A stretch of 64,000 nt of DNA from Planctomycetota bacterium (GTDB taxonomy: Bacteria; Planctomycetota; SZUA-567; H5-PLA8). The stretch lies in assembly GCA_027493525.1 (NCBI GenBank), contig JAOSKN010000003.1:1178001-1242000 (forward strand). The letters are read 5' to 3'. The position numbers and the translations under genes are program-made. Under the pieces are notes generated by a model. That model searched no databases. It was not told the DNA's origin and saw only the letters and a program-made list of their open reading frames with translations. Positions 49,849 through 58,268 of this stretch are shown here, piece by piece (the stretch's first letter is position 1; each line of letters starts with the position of its first letter).

Positions 49849-51210
49849 ATGCTCATCCTGACGGAACTGGCCATCGTGCTGGCCCTGGTTGGCGTCAACG
49901 GGCTCTTCGCGATGTCCGAAATGGCGCTCGTTTCGGCTCGCCGCGCGCGGCTCCAGCGCCTGGCCGCCGGCGGCAGGGGCGGCGCGGACGCCGCGCTCAA
50001 GCTCAAGGACAACCCCGACGACTTCCTGGCCGCCGTGCAGATCGGGATCACGCTGATCGGGATCGTCGCCGGCGCGTTCGGCGGGGCGAGCCTCGCGACG
50101 AAGCTCGCCGAATGGATCGGCCGCATCGAGCCCCTGGCGCCTTACGGCCAGCCGCTCGGTTTCGGGCTCACCGTGGGATCGATTACCTACCTCTCGCTGG
50201 TGCTCGGCGAGCTGGTGCCCAAGCGGCTGGCGCTGGCGCATCCGGAGGTCCTGGCCGTGTGGCTCGCGCGCCCGATGCGGGTCCTTGCGCGCCTGACGCA
50301 TCCGGCGGTGCGCGTGCTGAGCTTCTCGACGAGCCTGCTGCTCAAGCTGCTTCCCGTCCCGCACGCCAGCGAACCCGCGGTGACGGAGGAGGAATTGAAG
50401 CTGCTCATGGACCAGGCGGCCCAGTCGGGCGTGCTCAAGCGCGGCGAGCAGGCGCTGCTGAACAACGTCCTGCGCCTGGACGATCTGCCCGTCGGCCGGC
50501 TCATGACGCCGCGCGACGAACTGGTCTGGATCGACGCGTCCGACCCCGCCGCGATCGACTGGATCGCCCTCGGGCAATCCCGGCACACCCACTTTCCCGT
50601 CTGCCGGGGAAGCCTGAATCACATCCTGGGCATGCTGGCCGTGAAGGACATCTGGGCCGAGGGCATGTCGGGGAAAGCGCCCGACGTGGCCAGCAGGCTG
50701 TCCGCGCCCCTGTACGTGCCCGAGACCAGCACCGGGGCGCGGCTCCTGGAACTCTTCAAGCAGATGAACCTGCGCCAGGCGCTGGTCATCGACGAGTACG
50801 GACTCGTCCTGGGCATCGTGACCCTCAACGACATCCTCAAGGCCATCGTGGGCGGGCTGCCGGCGGCGCCCGCGGTGGAACCGGACATCGCGAAACGGCC
50901 CGACGGCTCCTACCTCGTCGACGGCCTGGTCTATCTCGACCGCCTGAAAGACGTGCTCGAACTGGGCGCGCTCCCCGGCGAAAACGACGCCGGGTATAAG
51001 ACGGCCGGCGGACTCGCCATGCACGTGCTCCAGAAGGTCCCGCGAGCGGCCGAACGCTTCGACCTCCAGGACTGGACCTTCGAAGTCGTGGACATGGACG
51101 GCAACCGCGTGGATAAGCTGCTGGTGACCCCGAAAAAAAGGGAACGTGATACGGAGCCGCGCCCGCCCGCGTGCCACGGGTCAGCGAAGCTGCCCCGTGC
51201 CCGCCCGTAG
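49849..51210 (+). CDS. Hemolysin C/CNNM-family transporter with CBS domains
   Basis: The start is ATG 49849 (MLILTELAIVLAL) with GGAGG upstream; the ORF extends in frame to 49723 through a copy of the DUF167 5' end. It has 453 residues. The DUF21/CNNM membrane domain ('VLALVGVNGLFAMSEMALVS', 'VQIGITLIGIVAGAFGGASL', 'GSITYLSLVLGELVPKRLAL') is followed by two CBS motifs ('LPVGRLMTPRDELVWIDASD', 'ALVIDEYGLVLGIVTLNDIL') and a CorC_HlyC domain. The family includes Mg2+/Co2+ efflux proteins. The last ~20 residues ('PACHGSAKLPRA') are translated from the intergenic palindromic repeat. Confidence 0.92.
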   Translation: MLILTELAIVLALVGVNGLFAMSEMALVSARRARLQRLAAGGRGGADAALKLKDNPDDFLAAVQIGITLIGIVAGAFGGASLATKLAEWIGRIEPLAPYGQPLGFGLTVGSITYLSLVLGELVPKRLALAHPEVLAVWLARPMRVLARLTHPAVRVLSFSTSLLLKLLPVPHASEPAVTEEELKLLMDQAAQSGVLKRGEQALLNNVLRLDDLPVGRLMTPRDELVWIDASDPAAIDWIALGQSRHTHFPVCRGSLNHILGMLAVKDIWAEGMSGKAPDVASRLSAPLYVPETSTGARLLELFKQMNLRQALVIDEYGLVLGIVTLNDILKAIVGGLPAAPAVEPDIAKRPDGSYLVDGLVYLDRLKDVLELGALPGENDAGYKTAGGLAMHVLQKVPRAAERFDLQDWTFEVVDMDGNRVDKLLVTPKKRERDTEPRPPACHGSAKLPRARP

Positions 51211-51445
51211 CGCCGGCGTCCTCGCCGGCTCGCGTGGGCGTCCCGCCCGCGCGTCTGTTCGTTCTCCCGTACCGCGAGCATCCCGCCTCCCCCGCCGTGC
51301 CACGGGTCGGCGAAGCCGCCGTAGCGCCGGCGTCCTCGCCGGCTCGCGTGGGCGTCCCGCCCGCGCGTCTTTTCGTTCTCCCGTACCGTGAGCATCCCGC
51401 CCGCGTGCCACGGGTCGGCGAAGCCGCCCCGTGCCGCGCCTCCGT
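51172..51445. repeat. Composite intergenic palindromic repeat, copy B (two units plus closing palindrome)
   Basis: Two tandem units of the same composite (CCACGGGTCAGCGAAGC..., GTAGCGCCGGCGTCCTCGCC..., CGTTCTCCCGTACCG...) lie head to tail, closed by a third CCACGGG...CCCGTG palindrome. The repeat overlaps the end of the CNNM gene and leads into the DUF167 promoter. No gene. Confidence 0.85.
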
Positions 51446-51466
51446 GCCCCCGCCCCGCCCTACACT

Positions 51467-51500
51467 CCATACCGGATTCCCGGTATGCTCGCGAAAGGTC
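51467..51500 (+). promoter_or_regulatory. DUF167 promoter region with CATACCGG-ATTC-CCGGTATG palindrome
   Basis: A perfect 8-bp inverted repeat with a 4-base loop (51468-51487). The right arm runs into TATGCT, a -10-like element. The related GGTATGCT lies before both Rhs-tip modules (55892, 60759). Confidence 0.4.
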
Positions 51501-51517
51501 GGCGAGGAGTAACGCGC

Positions 51518-51814
51518 ATGAGCGCAGCCTTCGAGATCCGCGCGGCGCCGGGCGGCGTCGAGTTCGCCGTCCACGCAAGCCCCGGCAGCTCGAAGGCCGG
51601 CGTGCGCGGCCTCCACGGCGCGGCCCTCAAGGTCGCCGTCAACGCCCCGCCGGAGAAAGGAAAAGCCAACGCCGCGCTCGAACGGCTCCTCGCCGAGGTC
51701 CTCGGCGTACCCCCGAAGGCCGTAACCGTCGTCGCCGGCCTCGCGTCACGCCAGAAGCGCGTCCGCGTCCAGGGCCTCGACGCCCAAACCGCCCGCAAGC
51801 GCCTGGGCATCTGA
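51518..51814 (+). CDS. DUF167 (YggU-like) family protein
   Basis: The start is ATG 51518 with GAGGAG 8 nt upstream, giving 98 residues. The family signature 'FAVHASPGSSKAGVRGLHGA', 'ALKVAVNAPPEKGKANAALE' and 'VTVVAGLASRQKRVRVQG' is complete. The YggU fold is known structurally but has no firm function; it is often located near yggS and proC, as it is here (about 2-4 kb). Its 5' end is duplicated in front of the CNNM gene. Confidence 0.92.
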   Translation: MSAAFEIRAAPGGVEFAVHASPGSSKAGVRGLHGAALKVAVNAPPEKGKANAALERLLAEVLGVPPKAVTVVAGLASRQKRVRVQGLDAQTARKRLGI

Positions 51815-51835
51815 GCCCGTCGCCCCTGCCTCAAG

Positions 51836-51882
51836 CGTTTTCCCCTGCTCCTCGAGAAGGGGCAGGGACGGCGCCCCAAGAA
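51836..51882. repeat. GC-rich palindromic element (TCCCCT...AGGGGCAGGG), copy 1
   Basis: TTTTCCCCTGCTCCTCGAGA continues to AGGGGCAGGGACGGCGCC. It can form a hairpin around CTCGAG. A similar element is at 54547-54594 (TTTCCCTTCCTCCCCGAGGA…). Possibly a bidirectional terminator or REP-like repeat. Confidence 0.45.
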
Positions 51883-51926
51883 TCCGGCGGGGAACCGCGG
51901 AGAAGACAAAGCGCGCGGAGAGGGGA

Positions 51927-52070
51927 TTTAGGATTGCGGATTGCGGATTGCGGATTGCGGATGCACTTTCAAACCGCATTACACAGTTCAAAGAATTAAT
52001 TTACGAGCCAGCGGCTGGAAATGTGATCAAAGAAATCGGCTGATTAATTCCGCAATCCGCAATCCGCAAT
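51927..52070. repeat. GGATTGC / CCGCAAT heptad tracts as an inverted pair
   Basis: About five GGATTGC units at 51927-51961 are matched by about three complementary AATCCGC units at 52048-52070, separated by an AT-rich ~85-bp spacer. The tract lies convergently between the DUF167 and kinase genes. Confidence 0.75.
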
Positions 52071-52074
52071 GAGC

Positions 52075-53340
52075 CTACTTCTTGTCCCCGAACAGCCCGA
52101 AGAACCGGCTCCGCCGGTTGCGCCGCCGCGACGACGAACGATGCACCGCGCTGATCGCGCCGCTCGGGCTGCGGTACGACGTCGTGTCCGTGTCCTTCAC
52201 CCCGCTGCGGATCTGGTCCAGCGCCCGCTCCAGGTCCCGCACCAGCGTCGAGGCCGTCTGCTGCCGCTCGCCGGGCTTCTTGCGCATCATCCGGTCCACC
52301 ACGAAGTACACCATCGGCGCCTGCCCCGGCACCAGCCGCTCGATCGGCTCCGGGTCCTCGAAAACCTGCTTCTCCATGATCTCCTTCGCGTCCTTGCCCG
52401 TGAAGGGGACCTTCCCCGTCAGCATCCGCCAGTAGCTCACGCCCAGGCTGTAGATGTCCGCGCGGTGGTCCAGCGGCAGCCCGCGCGCCTGCTCCGGCGC
52501 CATGTAGTGCGGGCTCCCGAAGACGCCCTCGCTCTGGTCGGCCTTGCCCTTCTCGTTCAGCGTCTTCGCGATCCCCAGGTCCGCCAGCCGCACCTCGCCC
52601 GACTCCGTCAGCATCAGGTTGTCCGGCTTGATGTCGCAGTGCACGATCTTCGACTTCTCGGCGTACTCCAGCGCCCGCGCCGCCTGCAGGACGATCTCCG
52701 TCGCGCGCACCGCCTCCAGCTTCCGCCCGCGGCTGATCAGGTCCTGCACCGAACCCCCGCCGACGAACTCCATCGAGAGGAAGTAGACCCCGCCCTCCTC
52801 GCCGACCTCGTGCACCCCGATCACGTTCGGATGGTTCAGCCGCCCCGCCGCGCGCGCCTCCGAAAGGAACCGCTCCACGAACGAGCGGTCGCGGACCAGC
52901 TCCGGCGCGAGGATCTTCAGCGCCACCGTCCGCCCCAGCGAGATCTGCGTCGCCTTGTAGACCTCGCCCATCCCGCCCACGCCGATCCGCGTCTGCAGGT
53001 GGTATCCGCCGATCTTCTGTCCCGCCAGCGAGCCCTCGCTCTTGTCGCTGTCCGAAAGAAAACTCAGCAGCGTCTCGCCCAGCCGCACCGTGTCGCCCAC
53101 GCACAGCATCGTGTCCTTCGCGATCTTCATCCCGTTCACGAGCGTGCCGTTGTGGCTTTCCAGGTCGGTGATGACGTAAAGTTCCTTCTGCCGCTGGATC
53201 TGGAAATGCGTCCGCGAGACCAGGAAGTCCGTGAGGATCAGATCGCACTGCGCCGAACGCCCGATCACGTAGGCGCGATCTTCCTCAAGATTGAGGCTCA
53301 CGCCCTTCTCGTTGCCGCGTTCGACGATCAGGCGAGGCAT
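52075..53340 (-). CDS. FHA domain-containing Ser/Thr protein kinase
   Basis: This 421-residue protein. Residues ~1-95 are an FHA phosphothreonine-binding domain ('YVIGRSAQCDLILTDFLVSR', 'TDLESHNGTLVNGMKI'). Residues ~110-370 are a Hanks-type kinase: 'IGVGGMGEVYKATQISLGRT', 'VALKILAPE' (Lys), 'VHCDIKPDNLMLTESGEVRL' (catalytic loop with HCD instead of HRD), 'ADLGIAKTL' (DLG), and 'FGSPHYMAPEQARGLPLDHR'. A Ser/Arg-rich basic tail ends it. There is no membrane segment, so it is soluble. Planctomycetes are rich in such kinases; targets are unknown. Confidence 0.94.
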   Translation of the reverse strand: MPRLIVERGNEKGVSLNLEEDRAYVIGRSAQCDLILTDFLVSRTHFQIQRQKELYVITDLESHNGTLVNGMKIAKDTMLCVGDTVRLGETLLSFLSDSDKSEGSLAGQKIGGYHLQTRIGVGGMGEVYKATQISLGRTVALKILAPELVRDRSFVERFLSEARAAGRLNHPNVIGVHEVGEEGGVYFLSMEFVGGGSVQDLISRGRKLEAVRATEIVLQAARALEYAEKSKIVHCDIKPDNLMLTESGEVRLADLGIAKTLNEKGKADQSEGVFGSPHYMAPEQARGLPLDHRADIYSLGVSYWRMLTGKVPFTGKDAKEIMEKQVFEDPEPIERLVPGQAPMVYFVVDRMMRKKPGERQQTASTLVRDLERALDQIRSGVKDTDTTSYRSPSGAISAVHRSSSRRRNRRSRFFGLFGDKK

Positions 53341-53346
53341 TCGTAA

Positions 53347-53530
53347 CTCCGTAGTAATCAGTAATCAGTAATCAGTAATCAGTAATCAGTAATCAGTAAT
53401 CAGTAATCAGTAATCAACCACTGCCACTGCATGTCAAGAAATCCCAATTCTGTTCACTGTTCACTGACCACTGATCACTGTTCACTGTTCACTGACCACT
53501 GTTCACTGTTCACTGATCACTGATCACTGA
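53347..53530. repeat. (AGTAATC)n array and CTGTTCA/CTGATCA tracts before the kinase gene
   Basis: About nine AGTAATC heptamers (53353-53416) lie just upstream of the kinase start. After a ~35-bp spacer, TTCACTG/ATCACTG heptamers fill 53451-53530 up to the stop of proC. The tract occupies the whole 190-bp gap. Confidence 0.85.
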
Positions 53531-54355
53531 CTACGGTCCCTGCCCCAGTTCCCGGCTCCGCTCCGCCGCGCGCCGGATCGCCGCGGTGAGCTTCTCCTTC
53601 ACCCCGTCGGCCTCCAGCCGCTCCACCGCCGCCTGCGTGGTGCCGTTGGGACTCGTCACGCGCCGGCGCAGTTCCTCCGGCGCCAGGCCCGTCTCCTCCA
53701 GCAGCTTCGCCGCGCCCAGGCACGTCCGCGTGCTCAATTGCAGCGCCTGCTGCGGCGTGAAACCCTCGCGAATCCCCGCCTCGACCATCGCCTCGACCAG
53801 GTAGAACAGGTACGCCGGGCCGCTCCCCGAAAGCCCCGTCACCGCGTCCATCATCCGCTCTTCGACGCGCAGCACGACCGCGGAACTCGAAAGCAGCGTC
53901 TCGATCGCGCGCAGGTCCGGCTCCGTCGCGTGCCGGCCCGCGCACAGGCACGCCGCGCCCAGGCCCACCAGCATCGGCGTGTTCGGCATCACCCGCACCG
54001 TCCGCGCGCCCGCCGGAAGCCCCGCCTCCAGCCGCCGCGTCGGCACCCCCGCCGCGATCGACGCCAGCAGGTGCCGCTTCACCTCGAAGAACGCGCCGAT
54101 GTCCTTCAAGACCTCTTCGATCGTCTGCGGCTTCACGCACAGCACCAGCACGTCCGCCGCCTCGAGCACCTCGCGGTTGGTCCGCGCCGCGCGCACCCCG
54201 AGTTCCTTCGCGAAGAGCTCCCGCCGCGCGTCCGATACGTCGCTGGCGATCACACGGTCTTTCGGCAGCAGATTGCTCTTGATTACACCGCGCGCCAGCG
54301 CCTCGGCCATGTTGCCCGCGCCCAGCAGTCCCAACGTCCGGCTCGCCAATTCCAT
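53531..54355 (-). CDS. proC: Pyrroline-5-carboxylate reductase
   Basis: This 274-residue enzyme catalyses the last step of proline synthesis. The Rossmann N-terminus is 'TLGLLGAGNMAEALARGVIK', followed by 'VLVLCVKPQTIEEVLKDIGA' and 'VRVMPNTPMLVGLGAACLCA'. The signature region is 'DAVTGLSGSGPAYLFYLVEA…LSTRTCLGAAKLLEE', with 'RVTSPNGTTQAAVERLEADG' near the end. It is upstream of the kinase gene and downstream of yggS, the common proC-yggS neighbourhood. Confidence 0.95.
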   Translation of the reverse strand: MELASRTLGLLGAGNMAEALARGVIKSNLLPKDRVIASDVSDARRELFAKELGVRAARTNREVLEAADVLVLCVKPQTIEEVLKDIGAFFEVKRHLLASIAAGVPTRRLEAGLPAGARTVRVMPNTPMLVGLGAACLCAGRHATEPDLRAIETLLSSSAVVLRVEERMMDAVTGLSGSGPAYLFYLVEAMVEAGIREGFTPQQALQLSTRTCLGAAKLLEETGLAPEELRRRVTSPNGTTQAAVERLEADGVKEKLTAAIRRAAERSRELGQGP

Positions 54356-54709
54356 GAAGCGTCAACCCGTCCGTGCGCGGCACGCCAACTCGAAGGTGAA
54401 CCCGTCCCGTCCGCCCCGCGTGCTCTGGCCCTCTGCGGTTGGAAGAGGTCGATGCAAATGCTAACGCACCTTGCGTAGTTGCCAACTGGGAAAAGGAACC
54501 CGCCCCGCGCTCGTCTCCATGCCTTCCTACTTATCCTTGTCTCCTGCGCCTTGATCGCTTTCCCTTCCTCCCCGAGGAGGGGCAGGGGCGGCGCCGAACC
54601 AATCCGCGCGAAGCGCGCCCCAATTCCGAATGGAGTTCAGACTAAAATTGCTCGGCGTTCTCCGCGTCTTCTGCGGTTCAAGCCGTGTGGTCGTGTGCGG
54701 AAGGCGGGA
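54356..54709. other. Intergenic region between yggS and proC
   Basis: No gene. At 54547-54594 it holds the second GC-rich palindrome (CTCCCCGAGGAGGGGCAGGG), and at 54652-54676 a 'CTCCGCGTCTTCTGCGGTTC' phrase like that at 11897. The stretch 54596-54615 has CGCGCGAAGCGCG, a small hairpin. Confidence 0.45.
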
Positions 54710-55438
54710 CTACGCAAAGAGCGCCGATCCCACCCGCACCATCGTCGCGCCTTCCTCCACCGCCGCCTCATAGTCCTGCGTCATGCCCATCGATAACTCG
54801 AGCAGCGGCGCCGGCGCCCAGCCTTGCGCGTTGGCCTCCTCCAGCAGCGCCCGCAGCCGCGCGAAGACCGGGCGCGCAACCCGCTCCGCGTCGTCCCCGT
54901 GCGGCGCCATCGCCATCAAGCCCGCCACGCGGCACGGCGCGCACGCCGCCGCCTCGCCCAGAAACCCGCGCAGTTCGCCCGGCGCCAGCCCGTGCTTCTG
55001 CGCCTCGCCGCTCACGTTCACCTCCGCCAGGCAGGGGACCTCCGCCAGCCCGCGCTTGCGCGCCTCCCGCGCGATCTCGCGGAGCAGCCGGCTCGAATCC
55101 ACCGCGCCCAGCCAGGCGTAGTCGCGCAATGCGTATTTGACTTTGTTCGTCTGGAGGTGCCCGATGAAGTGCCAGCGCGCCCCGGCCGCGGCAACCTCGC
55201 CGCGCAGCGCCTCGAGCTTCTCCCGCGCGTCCTGGATCCGGTTCTCCCCCAAGTCGCGCACGCCCCCGGCCAAGAGCGCCCGGACCTCCGCCGCGCCGAC
55301 GTACTTCGTCACCGCGATCAGCCGCACCCCCGCCGCGTCGCGCCCGGCCCGCGCCGCCGCCGCGCCGATCCGCGCCCGCACCTCCGCCAGGTTCCGCGCG
55401 ATCCGCTCGGGTTCGATCGAAGGAAGCCGCTCCGCCAT
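54710..55438 (-). CDS. yggS: YggS-family pyridoxal-phosphate homeostasis protein
   Basis: The start is ATG 55438 (MAERLPSIEP), giving 242 residues. It is a single-domain alanine-racemase-fold PLP carrier. The Lys-bearing motif is 'VRLIAVTKYVGAAEVRALLA'; also 'DLGENRIQDAREKLEAL', 'RWHFIGHLQTNKVKYAL' and 'LLELSMGMTQDYEAAVEEGA'. It affects PLP and amino-acid balance rather than catalysing a reaction. The longer ORF to 55723 is read-through of the intergenic repeat. Confidence 0.94.
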   Translation of the reverse strand: MAERLPSIEPERIARNLAEVRARIGAAAARAGRDAAGVRLIAVTKYVGAAEVRALLAGGVRDLGENRIQDAREKLEALRGEVAAAGARWHFIGHLQTNKVKYALRDYAWLGAVDSSRLLREIAREARKRGLAEVPCLAEVNVSGEAQKHGLAPGELRGFLGEAAACAPCRVAGLMAMAPHGDDAERVARPVFARLRALLEEANAQGWAPAPLLELSMGMTQDYEAAVEEGATMVRVGSALFA

Positions 55439-55502
55439 GCTGGGAAGGTAATCGCTCGTCCGTACACGGCAAACGGTGGATTCGGAATCGTACCGCGAGC
55501 GT

Positions 55503-55812
55503 CCCGCCCGCTCCACGTGCCACGGGTCAGCGAAGCCGCCCCGTGCCTTTCGTAGCGCCGGCGTCCTCGCCGGCTCGCGCGGGCGTCCCGCCCGCCGTGC
55601 CACGGGTCGGCGAAGCCGCCCCGTGCCTTTCGTAGCGCCGGCGTCCTCGCCGGCTCGCGCGGGCGTCCCGCCCGCGCGTCTTTTCGTTCCCCCATACCGC
55701 GAGCGTCCCGCCCGCCGTGCCACGGGTCAGCGAAGCTGCCCCGTGCCCCCGTAGCCCCGGCGTCCTCGCCGGCCTTCTTCCGTACCGCTCCCCGCCGTGC
55801 CACGGGTCGGTT
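55503..55812. repeat. Composite intergenic palindromic repeat, copy C (three units)
   Basis: Three tandem, nearly identical units (CCACGGGTCAGCGAAGCCGC..., GTAGCGCCGGCGTCCTCGCC..., GGGCGTCCCGCCCGC...) end in a truncated CCACGGGTCGG. It fills most of the divergent gap between yggS and the first Rhs-tip module. Confidence 0.88.
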
Positions 55813-55900
55813 GCGTCGTAGCCGAAGTAGAGCGTCGTACGCGTAGTAGAGGGGCATCGTACCCATAGTCTGGACTGGCGCGCCGGACTTGGTATGCTGC
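55813..55900. repeat. CGTAGTAG/CGTCGTA-rich tract and shared 5' flank of Rhs-tip module 1
   Basis: Imperfect repeats of GTCGTAG/CGTAGTAG (55815-55850), then GGTATGCTGC (55891-55900) just before ATGGTGGC. The same succession precedes module 2 (60652-60770), marking a homologous 5' junction. Confidence 0.65.
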
Positions 55901-55904
55901 CGTC

Positions 55905-57122
55905 ATGGTGGCGCGAGCCGAACCCCTGCGCAGGCGTGAACTTGAGTCCGCTGAGTGGCTCCCTTGGCGTCGTAAGCGAAGCGCTGAAATCCACCACTCA
56001 AGCACAATCTATCAGGCCAACTGGTTGACCTTTACCATCGGCGGGCGCAGGTTCTTCCTGTCGCGGTATCGTATCCAATGCCCCGAGTTGGGCATCTTCC
56101 TGAGCCGAGACTTCCTGCCGTACCCAAACAAGTACAGGGCGTGGTCGAATAATCCCGTGGGGCAGGTGGATAGGGACGGATTGGCTTCAACTGATACACT
56201 TACAGGATATCACCTTGACATATCGTTGTCTGGATTGCGGCCAGAAGTCAGAATCGAAATTGCCAAGAGATGGCTAGATTCTGCCGAACAATGGATCAAT
56301 TTTTATAAGGACGACCTAGAACAAGCAACCAAATTTGGCATAACTAACTTGACAAGCCATCAAGAATCACTTCATCAAGCAGAATTAGAGTACGCCAGAA
56401 GAAGGCAGAAATTCCGAGAAATCTTAAGGGATGCTCTCAATGACTTTGCCCAAAGCGAGGATAAGCGTGTACGCGACGAATACGAAAGAATAAGATGCAA
56501 GAAGGTTTGTGAGTGCATGGAGGACGCTCTCTTGCTATTCTTTGAGGCTAATAGGGCAAGGCGTAACGACCCTGAATGGAACAATGTTCTCCAAGAATTC
56601 TTGACTGCCGGAGGGGATAAAATTCGCAATGACTTTATTGTGGCAGTTGCGCTGACAGTGGTTTCAGCAGGGGTACTTGCATTTGCAAAAGCACCAGTTG
56701 TTCTAGAATCGACCATTGCCGTCGGGAGTACGGTTACGAGAACTGCCTTATTGGGCCACAAAGCTGCGCTTGCGGCTGAGGCGTTAGAGATTGGCCTGGG
56801 AGGCCTTAAAATCTACAATATGCAGGATCTAACTCGTACCATTTCGTCGGTTGAAGATTTGGGGACATTGGATACAGGAGTTATAAACAAACTTAATGGA
56901 ATAAAGCCAGGCCTCGGTGATAGATATAATGCCTATTGGCGTAAGTCAATCCATGGAGGTGTTTTCAATCTTAAGCAATTGCGGGAGCGTCTACGGGATT
57001 GCGACAATAGTCCAAGTCGATTACTTGGCGACGATAGACGGAGCGAAATTATACGCAATCTCACGGAGGCCGAACAGTCCGAGTTGAGAGATTTGCGGAA
57101 GGAGTACGGATGCGATAGGTAG
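55905..57122 (+). CDS. Orphan Rhs-tip protein (Rhs core remnant plus unique C-terminal domain), module 1
   Basis: This 405-residue protein. Residues ~35-95 correspond to the end of an Rhs repeat-associated core: 'TIYQANWLTFTIGGRRFFLS', 'ELGIFLSRDFLPYPNKYRAW' and 'SNNPVGQVDRDGL', in place of the usual 'LGRFLSRDP…NNPVxxVDPxGL'. Everything after (~310 residues, clearly AT-richer) is variable. It is long-helical ('AEQWINFYKDDLEQATKFGI', 'LEYARRRQKFREILRDALND') with a hydrophobic stretch ('FIVAVALTVVSAGVLAFAKA') and a Lys/Arg-rich C-terminus ('DRYNAYWRKSIHGGVFNLKQ'). The Rhs body, YD repeats and any secretion signal are missing. It is probably a displaced Rhs C-terminal toxin; its activity is not recognised. 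Confidence 0.7.
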   Translation: MVARAEPLRRRELESAEWLPWRRKRSAEIHHSSTIYQANWLTFTIGGRRFFLSRYRIQCPELGIFLSRDFLPYPNKYRAWSNNPVGQVDRDGLASTDTLTGYHLDISLSGLRPEVRIEIAKRWLDSAEQWINFYKDDLEQATKFGITNLTSHQESLHQAELEYARRRQKFREILRDALNDFAQSEDKRVRDEYERIRCKKVCECMEDALLLFFEANRARRNDPEWNNVLQEFLTAGGDKIRNDFIVAVALTVVSAGVLAFAKAPVVLESTIAVGSTVTRTALLGHKAALAAEALEIGLGGLKIYNMQDLTRTISSVEDLGTLDTGVINKLNGIKPGLGDRYNAYWRKSIHGGVFNLKQLRERLRDCDNSPSRLLGDDRRSEIIRNLTEAEQSELRDLRKEYGCDR

Positions 57123-57141
57123 GCTAATGAGAAATTGATAC

Positions 57142-57603
57142 ATGCCCGAGCTTGGGAAGGTGCTTTTTCTTGTGGTGGTAACAGGAGCAATTGTTCTGAT
57201 TGCTTATGGATTATATGAGGGATCGAATCTTATAATTGCATTGGGTCTCGTTTACCTGTTCAGGTCCATCTATCGTTTGGGCACAAGAAGAGACTTAAGT
57301 AAAGAGCATGATACTTCTCGGGTCAAGAGCATTTCGCCTAAGTTTCATCTTTCAACTCTACTTGCGTGTGTTTGTGCATCTGCATTTTTCCTTGGAGTTG
57401 GGGTTTGGTATTGGAAGAAGATTACCTTTCAGGAAAACGTGGCTGATATTTTAGTGGTAATAATCCCAGGGGTATCGATAGTCATATTATTGGGGGTTTA
57501 CCTTGAAAAACGTGTGACGGCCCTGCATCGCCCCAGCGACCCGCCTGTAGGGGATGTAGCGGCCCAGGCGACTGTAAAGGATGAAAAGGAGTCGAAAGCG
57601 TGA
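57142..57603 (+). CDS. Small membrane protein, candidate immunity partner of module 1
   Basis: This 153-residue protein starts 20 bp after the Rhs-tip gene and shares its low GC. It has four membrane segments ('VLFLVVVTGAIVLIAYGLYE', 'LIIALGLVYLFRSIYRLG', 'FHLSTLLACVCASAFFLGVG', 'ILVVIIPGVSIVILLGVYLE') with the planctomycete 'KFHLSTLL' motif in the middle. Small proteins directly downstream of Rhs/CDI toxins are usually immunity proteins, but membrane localisation and the motif do not prove it. Its last ~16 codons lie in the direct repeat at 57555. Confidence 0.6.
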   Translation: MPELGKVLFLVVVTGAIVLIAYGLYEGSNLIIALGLVYLFRSIYRLGTRRDLSKEHDTSRVKSISPKFHLSTLLACVCASAFFLGVGVWYWKKITFQENVADILVVIIPGVSIVILLGVYLEKRVTALHRPSDPPVGDVAAQATVKDEKESKA

Positions 57604-57663
57604 AGATGTGGAACGGACGAAACAACTGCGGCCGCACTTCTCACGCACGGATACGGCGAAGGG
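57555..57663. repeat. Direct repeat a (109 bp) after Rhs-tip module 1
   Basis: TGTAGCGGCCCAGGCGACTG … TCACGCACGGATACGGCGAA matches 63687-63796 with about three substitutions and one single-base indel. It covers the end of the module 1 membrane gene and following sequence, and lies after the membrane gene of module 2. Confidence 0.92.
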
Positions 57664-57745
57664 CGTATGTGTCAAAAATGTTCGTGAGGCGTAAACAGTC
57701 GTCGTCGCAGGAGGTTGAACGAGATTGCCCCAAGGACCCCGCCCC

Positions 57746-58219
57746 ATGACCCCGCCGCCCATCGAGACGGTCTCGGTCGAGCGGCAGGACGGGCGGTGCG
57801 TCGTGGTCGTCAGGCGCGGCGGGATCGAGGCCACGGGCGCGGACCAGGACGAGCAGACGGCGCTCTTCGCGGCCCCTGGGTTCCGGCGCTCATCCTGCGC
57901 GGGCCGCTTCGAGCGCGTCCTGGACCTGGGGGGCTGTTCCGGGCGGGTGGCCGGGAGGAAGGGCGCCAAACAGCAAGCGACCGTTCACTTGCTCCTTGCC
58001 GATGCGCGTTCGATGGAGCTGGAATCTTCCGCAAGCACGGAGGCTTTCGAGACCGGGAACTCCTGCGCGCGAACGATTGGATGGAAGCGTGAGCGCGAGC
58101 GGACGCCTCCCAGCACGGAGCAAGTCAACCGCCCTTGCTCCGTCGCACCCGCTCCTGGCCACCCGCAGTTCGTCTCTTGCTGTATTCCGTTTGCAGTTTG
58201 CCGTTTGTTTGGAATTTGA
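57746..58219 (+). CDS. Doubtful hypothetical ORF, possibly a gene remnant
   Basis: The first ~45 residues ('PPPIETVSVERQDGRCVVVV', 'RRGGIEATGADQDEQTALFA') look like real protein. The rest is composition-poor and the ORF ends inside the TTTGCAG repeat tract ('IPFAVCRLFGI'). An AGGAGG at 57710 lies too far from this ATG. No homology is recognised. It may be a truncated gene. Confidence 0.25.
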   Translation: MTPPPIETVSVERQDGRCVVVVRRGGIEATGADQDEQTALFAAPGFRRSSCAGRFERVLDLGGCSGRVAGRKGAKQQATVHLLLADARSMELESSASTEAFETGNSCARTIGWKRERERTPPSTEQVNRPCSVAPAPGHPQFVSCCIPFAVCRLFGI

Positions 58220-58262
58220 TTCTTGCCGTTTGCAGTTTTCCGTACGCAGCTTGAATCTATTA
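58188..58262. repeat. TTTGCAG/TTTGCCG/TTTGGTTCTTG repeat tract
   Basis: GTTTGCAGTTTGCCGTTTGT and related units (GGAATTTGATTCTTGCCG). The same phrase recurs at 59318-59400 on the other side of the HEAT gene in the same orientation. Confidence 0.65.
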
Positions 58263-58268
58263 AACTCG

